Shown here piece by piece: positions 8,329 to 16,494 of a stretch of DNA of 64,000 nt. Under the pieces are notes generated by a model. It was not told the DNA's origin and ran no database searches. It saw only the letters and a program-made list of their open reading frames with translations. Each line of letters starts with the position of its first letter. The stretch's first letter is position 1. Position numbers and translations under genes: made by a program. Source of the stretch: Chloroflexi bacterium bin20 (GTDB taxonomy: Bacteria; Chloroflexota; Anaerolineae; Aggregatilineales; Phototrophicaceae); assembly GCA_002238485.1 (NCBI GenBank), contig MPMG01000015.1:1-64000 (forward strand), read 5' to 3'.

Positions 8329-9351
8329 CTAGCCGTCCTCTTCACGCGCATTCCACAAGTCGGCGCGCGCCATAAACACAGCATGGTTGGCTGCCCAGTC
8401 TTCATAGCCGATGCGCTGATTGTCGGTCAGCCAGTTGATCTTGTCATTCAGGCAAGCCAGCAAGTCTACCTCGTCGACATCCAGGCTGAAGCCGCCATAT
8501 TCGACCAGGTCGTCCAGCGCGCTGACCACCAGCGCTCCATCGGAAGTGACGGCGGCTGTGCTGTTGCCGACCTGCCCGCGCGCGACCACATCAATCTGCC
8601 CGGCCAGCAAGGCGGTTATGAGTTCGCTTTCTCCTGTGTCGCCGCCCATATAAATTATCTGGGGCATGCTGTCGTCGGGCGGCTCTATGCTGGTTCGCTG
8701 CGCCAGACCGGCAGTTTCACGAGCCGGCGTGATGACAAAATCTTCGCTGCCATCGGCGATCACGCTGCCTTGCGGACTATGCACAGTCGCGCCAGCTGCC
8801 AGCAGTCCCTCAGCATCGACCAAGCCAGTCAATTCCAGCAGGCGGAACTCGCCCGTCGTGCCCGCCAGCGCCCCCGCACGCACCTGGCTGCTGAGCGAGT
8901 CATAGCTGTTAAGACGCTCGGCATCTTCGGCGCGCGCCAGCAGCGACTGCCGAAAAGTTACATGCCCGTCTGTGAAGGCGATCTGCTCTTCGCCATCGGC
9001 ATCATAACGCCGCGAATCCAGGATGGTGATGCCGCCGCCAACGATATCATAGTCGGGACTGGCCGAGCGCAGCCAAATCTCGTCCCAAAGCGCGATACCC
9101 TGACGCGTGAATGACAAACCGGCCTCATCCAGGCTTTCAAGCGCGTTGAGCAAATCGGCTTCGTAGCCCAACTGCGTATCAAAGTCGGGCGAATCAGGGT
9201 CGGTATCGGCGCTGTAGCTGACGGGCTCGAAGAAGGCATAAAAGCCCACGCTGAGACTGCGGTCGGCGCAGGGCAGCATGGCATCGTCAGCGGCGCCCGC
9301 CGGCAAGCAGAGCAGAACGAGCGAGAGCAGAATCAGCAGCGAGCGAAGCAT
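8329..9351 (-). CDS. Extracellular solute-binding protein, family 3-like
   Basis: Predicted 340-residue exported binding protein. The signal peptide is clear (MLRSLLILLSLVLLCLPAGA, cleavage near 20). The body follows family-3 amino-acid binding proteins: VGFYAFFEPVSY at the start of lobe 1, LGYEADLLNAL, YDIVGGGITI and LLAGQIDVVARG. No permease or ATPase lies beside it, so it is either an orphan receptor or partners with a distant transporter. The mature protein is rich in Asp and Glu. AAAGGAG lies just upstream of the ATG at 9351. A TIR element fills the upstream gap. Confidence 0.75.
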   Translation of the reverse strand: MLRSLLILLSLVLLCLPAGAADDAMLPCADRSLSVGFYAFFEPVSYSADTDPDSPDFDTQLGYEADLLNALESLDEAGLSFTRQGIALWDEIWLRSASPDYDIVGGGITILDSRRYDADGEEQIAFTDGHVTFRQSLLARAEDAERLNSYDSLSSQVRAGALAGTTGEFRLLELTGLVDAEGLLAAGATVHSPQGSVIADGSEDFVITPARETAGLAQRTSIEPPDDSMPQIIYMGGDTGESELITALLAGQIDVVARGQVGNSTAAVTSDGALVVSALDDLVEYGGFSLDVDEVDLLACLNDKINWLTDNQRIGYEDWAANHAVFMARADLWNAREEDG

Positions 9352-9421
9352 GTCACCATCTCCTTTGGGATTCGTCCGACTATACCAGTTTGCGCGACAA
9401 AGCGATACCTCGCAGCGACGG

Positions 9422-9542
9422 GGGAGTGGTGAATTATGGATATGCGACTATTGTGAAAGCCGCAAAGGTTTTACCACCGGGTACACCGAGATTGTTTCAC
9501 AAGATTGCGCTACCTTCATAGTTCACTGATTTCATCACTCCC
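9422..9542. repeat. MITE-like element, second internal type
   Basis: GGGAGTGGTGAATT at the left end is matched by GATTTCATCACTCCC at the right end, 121 bp apart. The ends belong to the same family as the elements at 7669 and 35208, but the interior (AT-rich, with no C/G hairpin core) is different. No open frame. It lies directly upstream of the small membrane gene at 9558. Confidence 0.6.
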
Positions 9543-9557
9543 GCGACGGCTGTGGCT

Positions 9558-9830
9558 ATGGGCCTGGCTGTTGGCGGGCTGGCGGTCGGGCTGCTATTGG
9601 GCGCGGTGGTCTGCCTGGCTGTCGTGGCTGCTTTGGATGACAGCCGCAGTATCAGAAGCGCTCGCCGTGGCGCTGTGCCAGAGCAAGTCTTTCAGCTGGG
9701 CATCGATCACGAATACATCATCGAGCGCCTGGACGAGATGCAGCGCGACATCGACACGATCAAACAGGCCAGCGCCGGCGACACAATCACGCTGGCCGAA
9801 TACTGGGGCGAGCCGCGACACGATGACTGA
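9558..9830 (+). CDS. Small single-pass membrane protein, hypothetical
   Basis: An open frame of 90 residues with one N-terminal membrane helix (residues 1-28, rich in Gly, Leu and Val), a basic stretch, then a probable amphipathic or coiled segment (EYIIERLDEMQRDIDTIKQ). The frame's codon use is GC-rich like that of the neighbours, and charge distribution fits a real protein. No clear ribosome site precedes the ATG at 9558, and an in-frame GTG lies at 9552. A competing frame over the same bases encodes Trp/Ser-rich nonsense. Not recognised. Confidence 0.4.
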   Translation: MGLAVGGLAVGLLLGAVVCLAVVAALDDSRSIRSARRGAVPEQVFQLGIDHEYIIERLDEMQRDIDTIKQASAGDTITLAEYWGEPRHDD

Positions 9831-9859
9831 GCGCCAGAAAGAAACAGCGCGCTAGTTTG

Positions 9860-10366
9860 CTACTTGTATGTTCTGCTCGTTTCCTGGCCAGTGTGCGTTA
9901 TCTCTGTTCGGGTGCCGGACGAGTGGTCAAATCTGACAACCGAGCCGTCCGGTAAGGTGACGATGGTGGAGTTTGTCCCAGTGATGGCGGTTATTGTTGT
10001 CCCGTCAGGGTAATGGGTTGTTATCGCGGAATGTTCGAAAAATGGCGTCTGGGTTGTTGGGAGCGGTTCGTTATTTCCTGATCTCGTCCCTCGTGGCGGG
10101 TGGTCAACTGTCCTCGTTGTTGTTGAGACCGTTTTACTAACGTCATCAAGAGTACTGGCAAGCCAGCCCAGATTGTTTCGTGTCCATGTCGTGCCATGGC
10201 GATATACATACCATCCCGCTTGCCAGTCGAGATCGTTGACGCATATGCCAGCCCATCCTCCGTCAGCCGTGTTGAGGAGGCACATGTTGTCGATGTCGTC
10301 GGCATTGGACAGGGAAGCCGCGAAGGGCATCAACAGACAGATCACAAGCAAGGCGCGCAACTTCAT
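9860..10366 (-). CDS. Small secreted protein, hypothetical
   Basis: Predicted 168-residue exported protein. Start at 10366 is set by AAAAGGAAATCATC upstream and by the signal peptide that follows (MKLRALLVICLLMPFAASLS, cleavage near NADD). The mature part has two Cys close to the N-terminus, a Trp-rich segment (DLDWQAGWYVYRHGTTW) and a Thr-rich C-terminal half with a repeating PDGT/PDGS pattern (HYPDGTTITAI, TLPDGSVVRF), suggesting beta hairpins. It does not look homologous to the secreted proteins at 358 and 1200, yet its promoter module and poly-C leader are copies of those upstream of 1772. Function unknown. Confidence 0.65.
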   Translation of the reverse strand: MKLRALLVICLLMPFAASLSNADDIDNMCLLNTADGGWAGICVNDLDWQAGWYVYRHGTTWTRNNLGWLASTLDDVSKTVSTTTRTVDHPPRGTRSGNNEPLPTTQTPFFEHSAITTHYPDGTTITAITGTNSTIVTLPDGSVVRFDHSSGTRTEITHTGQETSRTYK

Positions 10367-10466
10367 GATGATTTCCTTTTCAGTTTCGATTGACGAGAAT
10401 GCTGTTTTGAATGCGCAGCGGGCAACTGGAGTGAATGTGGTTGAATAAGCCATCGTTTCCGGTTGC

Positions 10467-10510
10467 GGAGTTGTTGCGCGATATTACAGGGGGGGGGGGG
10501 GGGGGGGGGG
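10467..10510 (-). promoter_or_regulatory. Poly-C tract plus GTAATATC box, copy 3
   Basis: On the minus strand a run of 22 C (10510-10489) is followed by TGTAATATCGCGCAACAA. It is the longest of the three tracts (14, 16 and 22) and lies about 122 bases before the ATG at 10366. Flanking bases on both sides match copy 2, so tract length is the main difference. Confidence 0.6.
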
Positions 10511-10625
10511 TGCGCTTGCCAGCGTTCATCTTTGGATACGCCATTCTTGCCTAGAAGATGCCATGTGGGCAAGCGCTTGTCTTGGAACGCATAGATAAAA
10601 TACCTATCTTATCGCACATTTTTCT

Positions 10626-10653
10626 ATGATAGTGCCATTTTCTAACTTGTCAA
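10626..10653 (-). promoter_or_regulatory. Sigma70-type promoter of secreted gene
   Basis: On the minus strand TTGACA (10653-10648) and TATCAT (10631-10626) are separated by 16 bases, exactly as in the copy at 2080-2053. It drives the secreted-protein gene starting at 10366 through a leader of about 250 bases. Confidence 0.7.
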
Positions 10654-10667
10654 GCTTTTGCTGGAAA

Positions 10668-10742
10668 GGGAGTGGCGACTCTTGGGCGACGCAAATATCG
10701 CCCCTGCCAATGACTTGATGTCCACAGATTTCCGCACTCCCC
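10668..10742. repeat. Short TIR element with GGGCGA hairpin
   Basis: It begins GGGAGTGGCGA and ends TCCGCACTCCCC, 75 bp, with the outer 7 bases inverted. Inside is GGGCGAcgcaaataTCGCCC, a member of the GGGCGA/TCGCCCCT hairpin family also found at 15447, 25965 and 55168. It sits between a minus-strand promoter module and a plus-strand promoter. Confidence 0.45.
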
Positions 10743-10761
10743 AGCGCCAGTGCATCGCTGA

Positions 10762-10790
10762 TTGACAGGCGCGGCGGGCTGGGCTATAAT
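10762..10790 (+). promoter_or_regulatory. Perfect-consensus sigma70 promoter
   Basis: TTGACA (10762-10767) and TATAAT (10785-10790) are separated by exactly 17 bases. Transcription would start near 10797, leaving a leader of about 108 bases before the sugar-binding protein gene at 10905. Such an exact consensus suggests strong expression, with control probably by an unseen operator or the leader. Confidence 0.85.
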
Positions 10791-10904
10791 CAGCTACCGC
10801 AGCTTTGTCTGTATGCTGCAACTGAGAAAGGAGCCCGGCAAAAGCGAGCTACCTTTCGCGGCATTCCACTTCCGAAGTTCGACTCACACAATGGAGAGAG
10901 CAAC

Positions 10905-12182
10905 ATGCGTAAAATCTTGGCACTACTCGTAATTCTGACGCTGCTCATTTCTGCGGTTCCGGCGCTATCGCAAGATATGGTCGAACTGCGCATCCGCTGG
11001 TACAACGATGGCAACGAGGGCGAAGTCTTGCGCGACCTGCTCGATCGCTATGAGATGGACAACCCGGGCCTCAGCATTGAGATTGACACCGTGCCCTACT
11101 CCGCCATTCTGGAAAACCTGCCGCTCGACCTGGCAGCCGGCGAAGGACCCGATATGGCGCGCGTAACCGACCTGGGTGGCCTGGCGGAATACTACCTGGA
11201 CATGACGCCTTATCTGAGCGATCCCGCCTATTGGGAAGAGAACTTCGGTCCTTTCCTCAATTGGAAACGTCTGCCCGGCGACATGAGCAGCATCCCTGGC
11301 TTCATGACGCAGCTGACCATCACCGGCCCCTTCATCAATCGCACGCTCTTTGAGCAGGCGGGCGTCGATGTGCCCAGCGATATGTCCGATCAGGTAACCT
11401 GGGACGAATGGGCGGCGGCATCGGTCGCGGTTGCAGAAGCGCTGGAGATCCCTTATCCGATGGCGATGGACCGCAGCGGCCACCGTTTCGCTGGTCCCGC
11501 TATCAGCAGCGGCGCAATGTACTTCGATGACATGGGCCACCCGACCGTCATGGACGAGGGCTTCCGCAGCATGGCTGAGACGTTCGTCAACTGGCACCTC
11601 GATGGCACCATGCACCCCGAGATGTGGCCCCTCAGCGAAGGCTATGCCGGCGCGAACGAAGAATTCGCCAATGCCGAACTGGTCTTCTACATGTCCGGCA
11701 GCTGGCAGGTTGGGCAGTTCAGCGAGCAGATCGGCGACGCCTTCGACTGGCAGACAGTCCCCAACCCCTGCGGCCCCGGTGGCTGCACCGGTATGCCCGG
11801 TGGCGCGGCGCTGGTCGGCATCGCTTCGACAGAGCATCCTGAGGAAGTCGCCGCCGTGATGGAATACCTGGCATCGCAGGAAGTCTTGGGCGAATTCGCT
11901 GCTCGCACGCTCTTCATCCCGGCGCATGCGGGATTGTCGGCCAGCGGCGTCGACTTCGACACGGACTTGCAATTGGCGAAAGATTCCCTGGGTGTCTTTG
12001 TCGGGCAAGTGGGCACGCTCGAGCAGACCGCCTTCGACCTGCAAGCCTACGGCAACAACCGCACGGTCTTCAACGCAAGTCGCGATCGTCTGACGCAGGC
12101 GATGGTGGGCGAACTGACGCTGGATGAAGCGATCGCGCGCATCCAGGACGATATTGATACCGCGCTGGCCGAACAGGGCTAG
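10905..12182 (+). CDS. Sugar ABC transporter, solute-binding protein (family 1)
   Basis: Predicted 425-residue exported binding protein that delivers a sugar to the permeases encoded next. The signal peptide ends ALSQD near residue 23. The body has the family-1 hallmarks LRIRWYNDGNEGEVL, GEGPDMARV, ITGPFINRTLFEQAGVDVP with WDEW, ANAELVFYMSGSW, and a GGAALVGIASTEHPEEVAAVM stretch in the C-terminal lobe. GGAGAG precedes the ATG. It is the first gene of an operon with two permeases and an MDR dehydrogenase. No ATPase is present, as is common when a shared MsmK/UgpC-type ATPase serves several importers. Substrate unknown. Confidence 0.9.
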   Translation: MRKILALLVILTLLISAVPALSQDMVELRIRWYNDGNEGEVLRDLLDRYEMDNPGLSIEIDTVPYSAILENLPLDLAAGEGPDMARVTDLGGLAEYYLDMTPYLSDPAYWEENFGPFLNWKRLPGDMSSIPGFMTQLTITGPFINRTLFEQAGVDVPSDMSDQVTWDEWAAASVAVAEALEIPYPMAMDRSGHRFAGPAISSGAMYFDDMGHPTVMDEGFRSMAETFVNWHLDGTMHPEMWPLSEGYAGANEEFANAELVFYMSGSWQVGQFSEQIGDAFDWQTVPNPCGPGGCTGMPGGAALVGIASTEHPEEVAAVMEYLASQEVLGEFAARTLFIPAHAGLSASGVDFDTDLQLAKDSLGVFVGQVGTLEQTAFDLQAYGNNRTVFNASRDRLTQAMVGELTLDEAIARIQDDIDTALAEQG

Positions 12183-12212
12183 ATCGGTAGCAATCAGAAC
12201 GAATTTCTCCTT

Positions 12213-12245
12213 GCAGGCAATCGTTCACAACGAACGGTTGTCTGC
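12213..12245 (+). promoter_or_regulatory. Intercistronic 14-bp hairpin after binding-protein gene
   Basis: Bases 12213-12226 pair with 12232-12245 in a 14-bp stem with two G-U wobbles around an ACAAC loop. It lies in the 106-base gap between the binding protein and first permease. Such stems commonly protect the upstream message or partly stop transcription, giving more binding protein than permease. Confidence 0.6.
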
Positions 12246-12288
12246 AGCCTGTCCCAGTGGGCAAAGCTAGTCGATAACGACGGATCGC

Positions 12289-13329
12289 ATGGCGACCTCC
12301 CCCAGCCCAGCCAATCGCAATGTGCCGCAGATGCGCTTGTTTGTCTGGCTAGACCCGCTGACACGCCCGCTCTTGCTGCTGCTTGTTTCAGCTGTCGACC
12401 GCGTGCTGACACCTATCCAGCGGCGCGTCGGCATTGACAAAATGGGCTATTTCTTCGTGCTGCCAAACTTGCTCATCTTTGGCATTTTTGTTTTATTCCC
12501 CATGCTGCTCAACTTTTATTACGCCATGACAGGCGGCACAAAGCTCTTCCCAGAAGACCGTCCCTTCATCGGCTTGGGCAACTTCAACAACCTCTTCGAT
12601 TGTGGCGATTTCCTTTCGCCCAACAGCTGCCAGGAAGATCTGTTTTGGCGCGGCATCTTCAACACCATCCAGTTCGTGGTCTTCCAGGTCAGCGGCATCG
12701 TGGTCTTTTCGCTGCTGACGGCGCTGGTGCTGAATCGCAAGATCGTGGCGCGCGGCTTCTTTCGCAGCGTCTTCTTCTATCCCGTACTGCTGTCGCCGGT
12801 GGTGGTCGCCTTGATCTGGAAGTGGGTCTTGCAGCACGAAGGAGTGCTCAATGCCATCGTTGAGATCTTCGGCGGCGAAAGCACGCGCTGGTTGCTGGAT
12901 ACGAACTGGGCGCTGTTTTGGGTGGTCTTCGTCAGCGTCTGGGCCTTGATGGGCTTCTATACGTTGATTCTGTTGGCTGGCTTGCAGTCTATCCCGCCCG
13001 AGCTCTACGAAGCCAGCTCGATAGACGGCGCAAACAATTGGCAAGACTTCCGTTTCGTGACCATGCCGCTGCTGATGCCGACCATGTTTGTGGTGCTGGT
13101 GCTTTCGTTGATCCGCGCTGTGCAGATGTTCGACCAGATTTATGTGCTCACCGGCGGCGGACCGGGCACGCGCACGCAACTGCTCGTGCAATATATCTAT
13201 ACGACTGGCTTTTCCAACCAGATTCAGCTTTTTGGCTTGTCGGCGGCTGCCTCCATGGTGCTGGGCATCACGTTGCTGATCTTGACATTGCTGCAGCTGC
13301 GCCTGGGCAATCAGTCGAGCCTGGCATAG
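12289..13329 (+). CDS. Sugar ABC transporter permease, MalF/UgpA type
   Basis: Predicted 346-residue inner-membrane permease. After a polar N-terminus and a hydrophobic stretch, six to seven membrane segments follow (first core helix at YFFVLPNLLIFGIFVLFPM). The EAA loop that docks the ATPase is EASSIDGANNWQDFRFVTMP near residue 242. The C-terminal block MFDQIYVLTGGGPGTRTQLL is characteristic of family-1 sugar permeases. The loop with DCGDFLSPNSCQED between helices one and two is longer than in minimal members. The partner permease starts 10 bases downstream. Confidence 0.9.
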   Translation: MATSPSPANRNVPQMRLFVWLDPLTRPLLLLLVSAVDRVLTPIQRRVGIDKMGYFFVLPNLLIFGIFVLFPMLLNFYYAMTGGTKLFPEDRPFIGLGNFNNLFDCGDFLSPNSCQEDLFWRGIFNTIQFVVFQVSGIVVFSLLTALVLNRKIVARGFFRSVFFYPVLLSPVVVALIWKWVLQHEGVLNAIVEIFGGESTRWLLDTNWALFWVVFVSVWALMGFYTLILLAGLQSIPPELYEASSIDGANNWQDFRFVTMPLLMPTMFVVLVLSLIRAVQMFDQIYVLTGGGPGTRTQLLVQYIYTTGFSNQIQLFGLSAAASMVLGITLLILTLLQLRLGNQSSLA

Positions 13330-13339
13330 GACGCGGATT

Positions 13340-14416
13340 ATGGCAGCCGAGCGCATGACAATCTCGCAATTCTTGTCCAAGCGCCGTGGACGCCGCCGCC
13401 CCGATACGTCCGACCTGCTGACCTATTTGTACCTGACAGTCGGCACGATTTTGATGTTTGGTCCCGTGTTGTGGCTGGTGGCATCGTCTTTCAAAACGCA
13501 AGCGGGCTTGGTGAAATATCCGCCGCCGCTGCTGCCGTATCAGCAAGTACAGGTGGAGGTGGCCGGCTTTGACAAAGCGCTGCCGCTCTACGAAGTGACT
13601 TTGGAAGACGGCAGTACCCAAGAGATGGCGCAGATCCGCCGCGTGGGCATCGAGGCGCGCATGGTCGACCCCGCCAATCCCGAAGCCGGCGAAATCACGG
13701 TAAACATCCGCCAGCGCACGCCGGTCGAAGAAGTCAAGCTGGCTTGGGAAAACTATCTCGATCCGCTGATTGAGCTGGACAATTTCGACTTCTTCACCTA
13801 CCTGAAGAACAGCATCATCGTAACCAGCGTCGCCACTGCCATCACCCTGGTCATCAACAGCATGGCGGCATTTGCGCTGAGCAAATATCAGTTCAAAGGG
13901 CGCGATGCCATCTTCGTGCTCTTCATCTCGACCTTGATGATCCCCATCACAGTGATTTTGGTGCCGGTCTTCCTGGTGATCACGAGCATCGGCTGGAAGA
14001 ACAATCTGTGGGGAGTCATCATTCCTGGCGCGGCCACGCCCACTGGCATCTTTCTGCTGCGCCAATATATGCTAACGATCCCCGATGAGTTGCTGGATGC
14101 CGCGCGCATTGATGGCGCCAGCGAGTGGCATATTTACTGGCGTGTCATCTTGCCTCTGGCGCGGCCCGCGCTGGCGGTGCTGGCGATCTTCTCGGTGATG
14201 TGGCGCTGGAATGACTTCTTGTGGCCCCTCATCGTGCTCAGCCAAAACGACTACTTCACCCTGCAAGTCGGTTTGAACGCTTTCCAGGGCGAGCTGCAGA
14301 TTCAGTGGCATTATGTGCTGGCGATGACAGTCGTAACGTTGCTGCCGATCACGCTGGTCTTCGCCTTTTTGCAACGTTTCATCACCACCGGCATTGCCAC
14401 CACCGGCATGAAATGA
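13340..14416 (+). CDS. Sugar ABC transporter permease, MalG/UgpE type
   Basis: Predicted 358-residue inner-membrane permease with six membrane segments. The EAA loop is DAARIDGASEWHIYWRVILP near residue 254, followed by SVMWRWNDFLWPLIVLS. Between the first helix and the second there is an insertion of about 80 residues (roughly 65-145) rich in charged residues and predicted to lie outside the membrane; minimal MalG-like permeases have a much shorter loop. The stop codon overlaps the next gene's start as ATGA, implying translational coupling to the dehydrogenase. Confidence 0.9.
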   Translation: MAAERMTISQFLSKRRGRRRPDTSDLLTYLYLTVGTILMFGPVLWLVASSFKTQAGLVKYPPPLLPYQQVQVEVAGFDKALPLYEVTLEDGSTQEMAQIRRVGIEARMVDPANPEAGEITVNIRQRTPVEEVKLAWENYLDPLIELDNFDFFTYLKNSIIVTSVATAITLVINSMAAFALSKYQFKGRDAIFVLFISTLMIPITVILVPVFLVITSIGWKNNLWGVIIPGAATPTGIFLLRQYMLTIPDELLDAARIDGASEWHIYWRVILPLARPALAVLAIFSVMWRWNDFLWPLIVLSQNDYFTLQVGLNAFQGELQIQWHYVLAMTVVTLLPITLVFAFLQRFITTGIATTGMK

Positions 14417-15399
14417 CGGCTGGGCAGCGAGCGGTCCTAACAGCTCCGGGAGTGGTCGCGCTCCAGGCATTCGACCTGCCGCAGCCGGCCGCGGGCCAAG
14501 CGCTGCTGCGGGCGCGGCGGACGTTGATCAGCCCCGGCACCGAACGAGCCTTTTTCCTCGACTTGCCCAATACCCACGTGCCTTTTCCGCTTTATCCTGG
14601 CTACAGCTTCGTCGGCGATGTCATTGCCTGCGGAGAAAGCGTAGATTCTCTGCAAGTCGGCGATCGTGTCGCTTGCACGGCGCATCATGCCTCGCACGCC
14701 CTGATGAATGCCCGCGACTGCCACAAAGTGCCGGCGCAGCTGCATGATGACAGGGCGGCTTTCTTTCAGTTGCTCGCTATCGCCATGCAAGCCGTGCGCA
14801 AAGCTCGCATCGAGCTGGGCGAAGCTGTTCTGGTATTGGGCGCTGGCGTGGTTGGCATGCTGGCCATGCGTCTGGCGCAGCTGTCGGGCGGCATGCCGGT
14901 GCTGGGCGTGGATGTCGATGCGCGGCGGCTGGAGATCGCCCGGCAGGTCGGCGCGGATGCTGCGATCATCAGCACAGAGTCCCTTGACGACGATGTGCGG
15001 CGGGCATTGGACGGGCAGGCGCCGGCTGTCGTCATCGAAGCGACTGGCATGCCACAGCTGGTTGCGCGGGCATTTCAACTGGCGGCGGCTGGCGGACGAG
15101 TCGTGCTGCTGGGCAGCACCCGCGGCGAAAGCGACGGCGTCAATTTTTACCGCGATGTGCACAAGAAGGGCTTACGCATCATCGGCGGGCACGAAAGCGC
15201 GCGTCCCTCGCACGATAATAGCCCCGGCTATTGGACCAAGCGCAGCGAACAGGCGCTGTGTTTGCAGTTGCTGGCGCAGGAGCGGGTGGATGTCAGCCCG
15301 TTGCTGTCGCATCGCTATGGCTGGCGGGACTTCGCGCGAGCCTATGATCACCTGGCGGAATGGGACAGAAACGCGCTGGGCATGTTGATCGAGTGGTAA
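14413..15399 (+). CDS. MDR-superfamily (zinc-type alcohol) dehydrogenase
   Basis: Predicted 328-residue NAD(P)-dependent oxidoreductase. The GroES-like part includes LISPGTERAFF and YPGYSFVGDVIACGESV with VGDRVAC. The Rossmann domain begins VLVLGAGVVGMLAMRLAQ with an acidic Asp at the end of beta 2 (GVDVDARR), favouring NAD. The usual catalytic-zinc Cys-His-Glu arrangement and the four-Cys structural-zinc lobe are not evident, as in the short SPGTE subgroup related to BchC-like and threonine-type dehydrogenases. The start at 14413 is set by the ATGA overlap with the permease. Likely oxidises the imported sugar or its derivative; inference only. Confidence 0.85.
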   Translation: MTAGQRAVLTAPGVVALQAFDLPQPAAGQALLRARRTLISPGTERAFFLDLPNTHVPFPLYPGYSFVGDVIACGESVDSLQVGDRVACTAHHASHALMNARDCHKVPAQLHDDRAAFFQLLAIAMQAVRKARIELGEAVLVLGAGVVGMLAMRLAQLSGGMPVLGVDVDARRLEIARQVGADAAIISTESLDDDVRRALDGQAPAVVIEATGMPQLVARAFQLAAAGGRVVLLGSTRGESDGVNFYRDVHKKGLRIIGGHESARPSHDNSPGYWTKRSEQALCLQLLAQERVDVSPLLSHRYGWRDFARAYDHLAEWDRNALGMLIEW

Positions 15400-15446
15400 C
15401 CCTTCGCCCCCGGCAGGCCGCCCACAGTTGCCGAACCATGAAAGAC

Positions 15447-15470
15447 GGGCGATAGACGTATCGCCCCTAC
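15447..15470. repeat. GGGCGA/TCGCCC hairpin repeat
   Basis: GGGCGAT and ATCGCCC form a perfect 7-bp stem around AGACGT, followed by CTAC. It lies in the 144-base gap before the hydrolase gene. Related hairpins ending TCGCCCCT(A/G)C are at 10684, 25965 and 55168, each with a different loop. Confidence 0.6.
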
Positions 15471-15543
15471 ATCACCCTTTGTGTATTTGCGGTTAAGCCT
15501 TGCAGGTAGTATAGGTAGGTGCATCACAAATCTCGAGCCGCCC

Positions 15544-16494
15544 ATGACCCCCTCCACATTCGATCCAGCCGAGACGCGCGCCCGCCTGTGGCAGTTGCTG
15601 GGCGATATTCCCGCGCCAATGACGCCCCAGGTCGAGCTGCTGTCCAGGCGCGCCGAGCCGACGTATGCGCTTGAACATTTCCGCTTCGTCAATGGCTTGG
15701 GCGATGCGGTGTATGGCTATCTGCTGCTGCCGCGCGATATAGACTATCCAGCGCCGGCTGTGCTCTATCATCACGAGCACGGCGGCAAATACTCGCTGGG
15801 CAAAGACGCCGCCCTGCGCATCCGCGAAAATGGCTATGCGCCTGGCATCGCGCTGGCAGAAGCCGGCTTCGTCGTCTGCGCCATTGATGCCTATGGCTTT
15901 GGTCGGCGCGAGCACGAGGGACCAGGCGGCAAAAGCGAAACAGGGCGCGAAACCGAAACTTCGCTGTTCAAGCAATTTTTGTGGCAGGGGCGCACGTTGT
16001 GGGGCATGATGCTGCATGATGACCGATGCGCGCTGGCCTACTTGCGCAGCCGCAGCGAGGTCGATGCCAGCCGCATTGGCACAGCGGGCATGAGTTTGGG
16101 CGGTTCGCGCTCGACCTGGCTGGCGGCGCTGGACGAGTCAGTCAAAGCGGTCGCGCCTATCTCGCAGATGACGCGCTATGCCGACTTTGCCGCACAGGGC
16201 GAATATCGCCGACACGCCATTTACTACTATGTGCCGGGCATGCTGGCATCGGGGCTGGATATGGAGCATATCGTGGCTTGCACGGCTCCGCGCAGCCAAC
16301 TCATCCTCACCGGCGACAGCGACCCGCTTTCACCCCTCAGCGGCATCCATGCGATCATGGATTATGCGCGCGCAGTTTATGCCGATTTTGGCGCGGCGGA
16401 CAAGCTGGATCTGACGCTCTACGAAGGCGTCGGCCACGCCTACCTGCCCGATATGCTGCGGCGCATGCTGGCGTTTTTCTCGCGCGTGCTATAG
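15544..16494 (+). CDS. Alpha/beta hydrolase, dienelactone/acetyl-xylan-esterase type
   Basis: Predicted 316-residue hydrolase without signal peptide. The nucleophile elbow is GMSLGGSRS (Ser of G-M-S-L-G near residue 184), the acid is Asp in LTGDSDPLSP and the base is His in EGVGHAYLPDM, a complete triad. The YHHEHGGKYSLGKD block after the first strands is shared by large dienelactone-hydrolase-like esterases found next to sugar-uptake genes. The ATG at 15544 is used because residues upstream of it look like non-coding sequence. It may de-esterify a sugar substrate imported by the preceding transporter, which is inference. Confidence 0.8.
   Translation: MTPSTFDPAETRARLWQLLGDIPAPMTPQVELLSRRAEPTYALEHFRFVNGLGDAVYGYLLLPRDIDYPAPAVLYHHEHGGKYSLGKDAALRIRENGYAPGIALAEAGFVVCAIDAYGFGRREHEGPGGKSETGRETETSLFKQFLWQGRTLWGMMLHDDRCALAYLRSRSEVDASRIGTAGMSLGGSRSTWLAALDESVKAVAPISQMTRYADFAAQGEYRRHAIYYYVPGMLASGLDMEHIVACTAPRSQLILTGDSDPLSPLSGIHAIMDYARAVYADFGAADKLDLTLYEGVGHAYLPDMLRRMLAFFSRVL

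Larger units (their letters stand above)
10467..10666 (-). repeat. Duplicated promoter-leader module, copy 2
   Basis: Second copy of the module at 1904-2096, in the same orientation. The conserved stretch runs from GTTGCGCGATATTACA through the tract and the leader to the TTGTCAAG of the -35 region and GCTGGA. Copy 2 is followed directly by a short TIR element at 10668, and copy 1 by a different TIR element at 2081. Confidence 0.75.

Noticed and set aside
12313..13380. Long minus-strand frames opposite the sugar permeases (for example 12493-13380, 13268-14065)
   Set aside because: Gln/His/Asp-rich antisense frames typical of membrane-protein genes read backward; the sense frames carry EAA loops.
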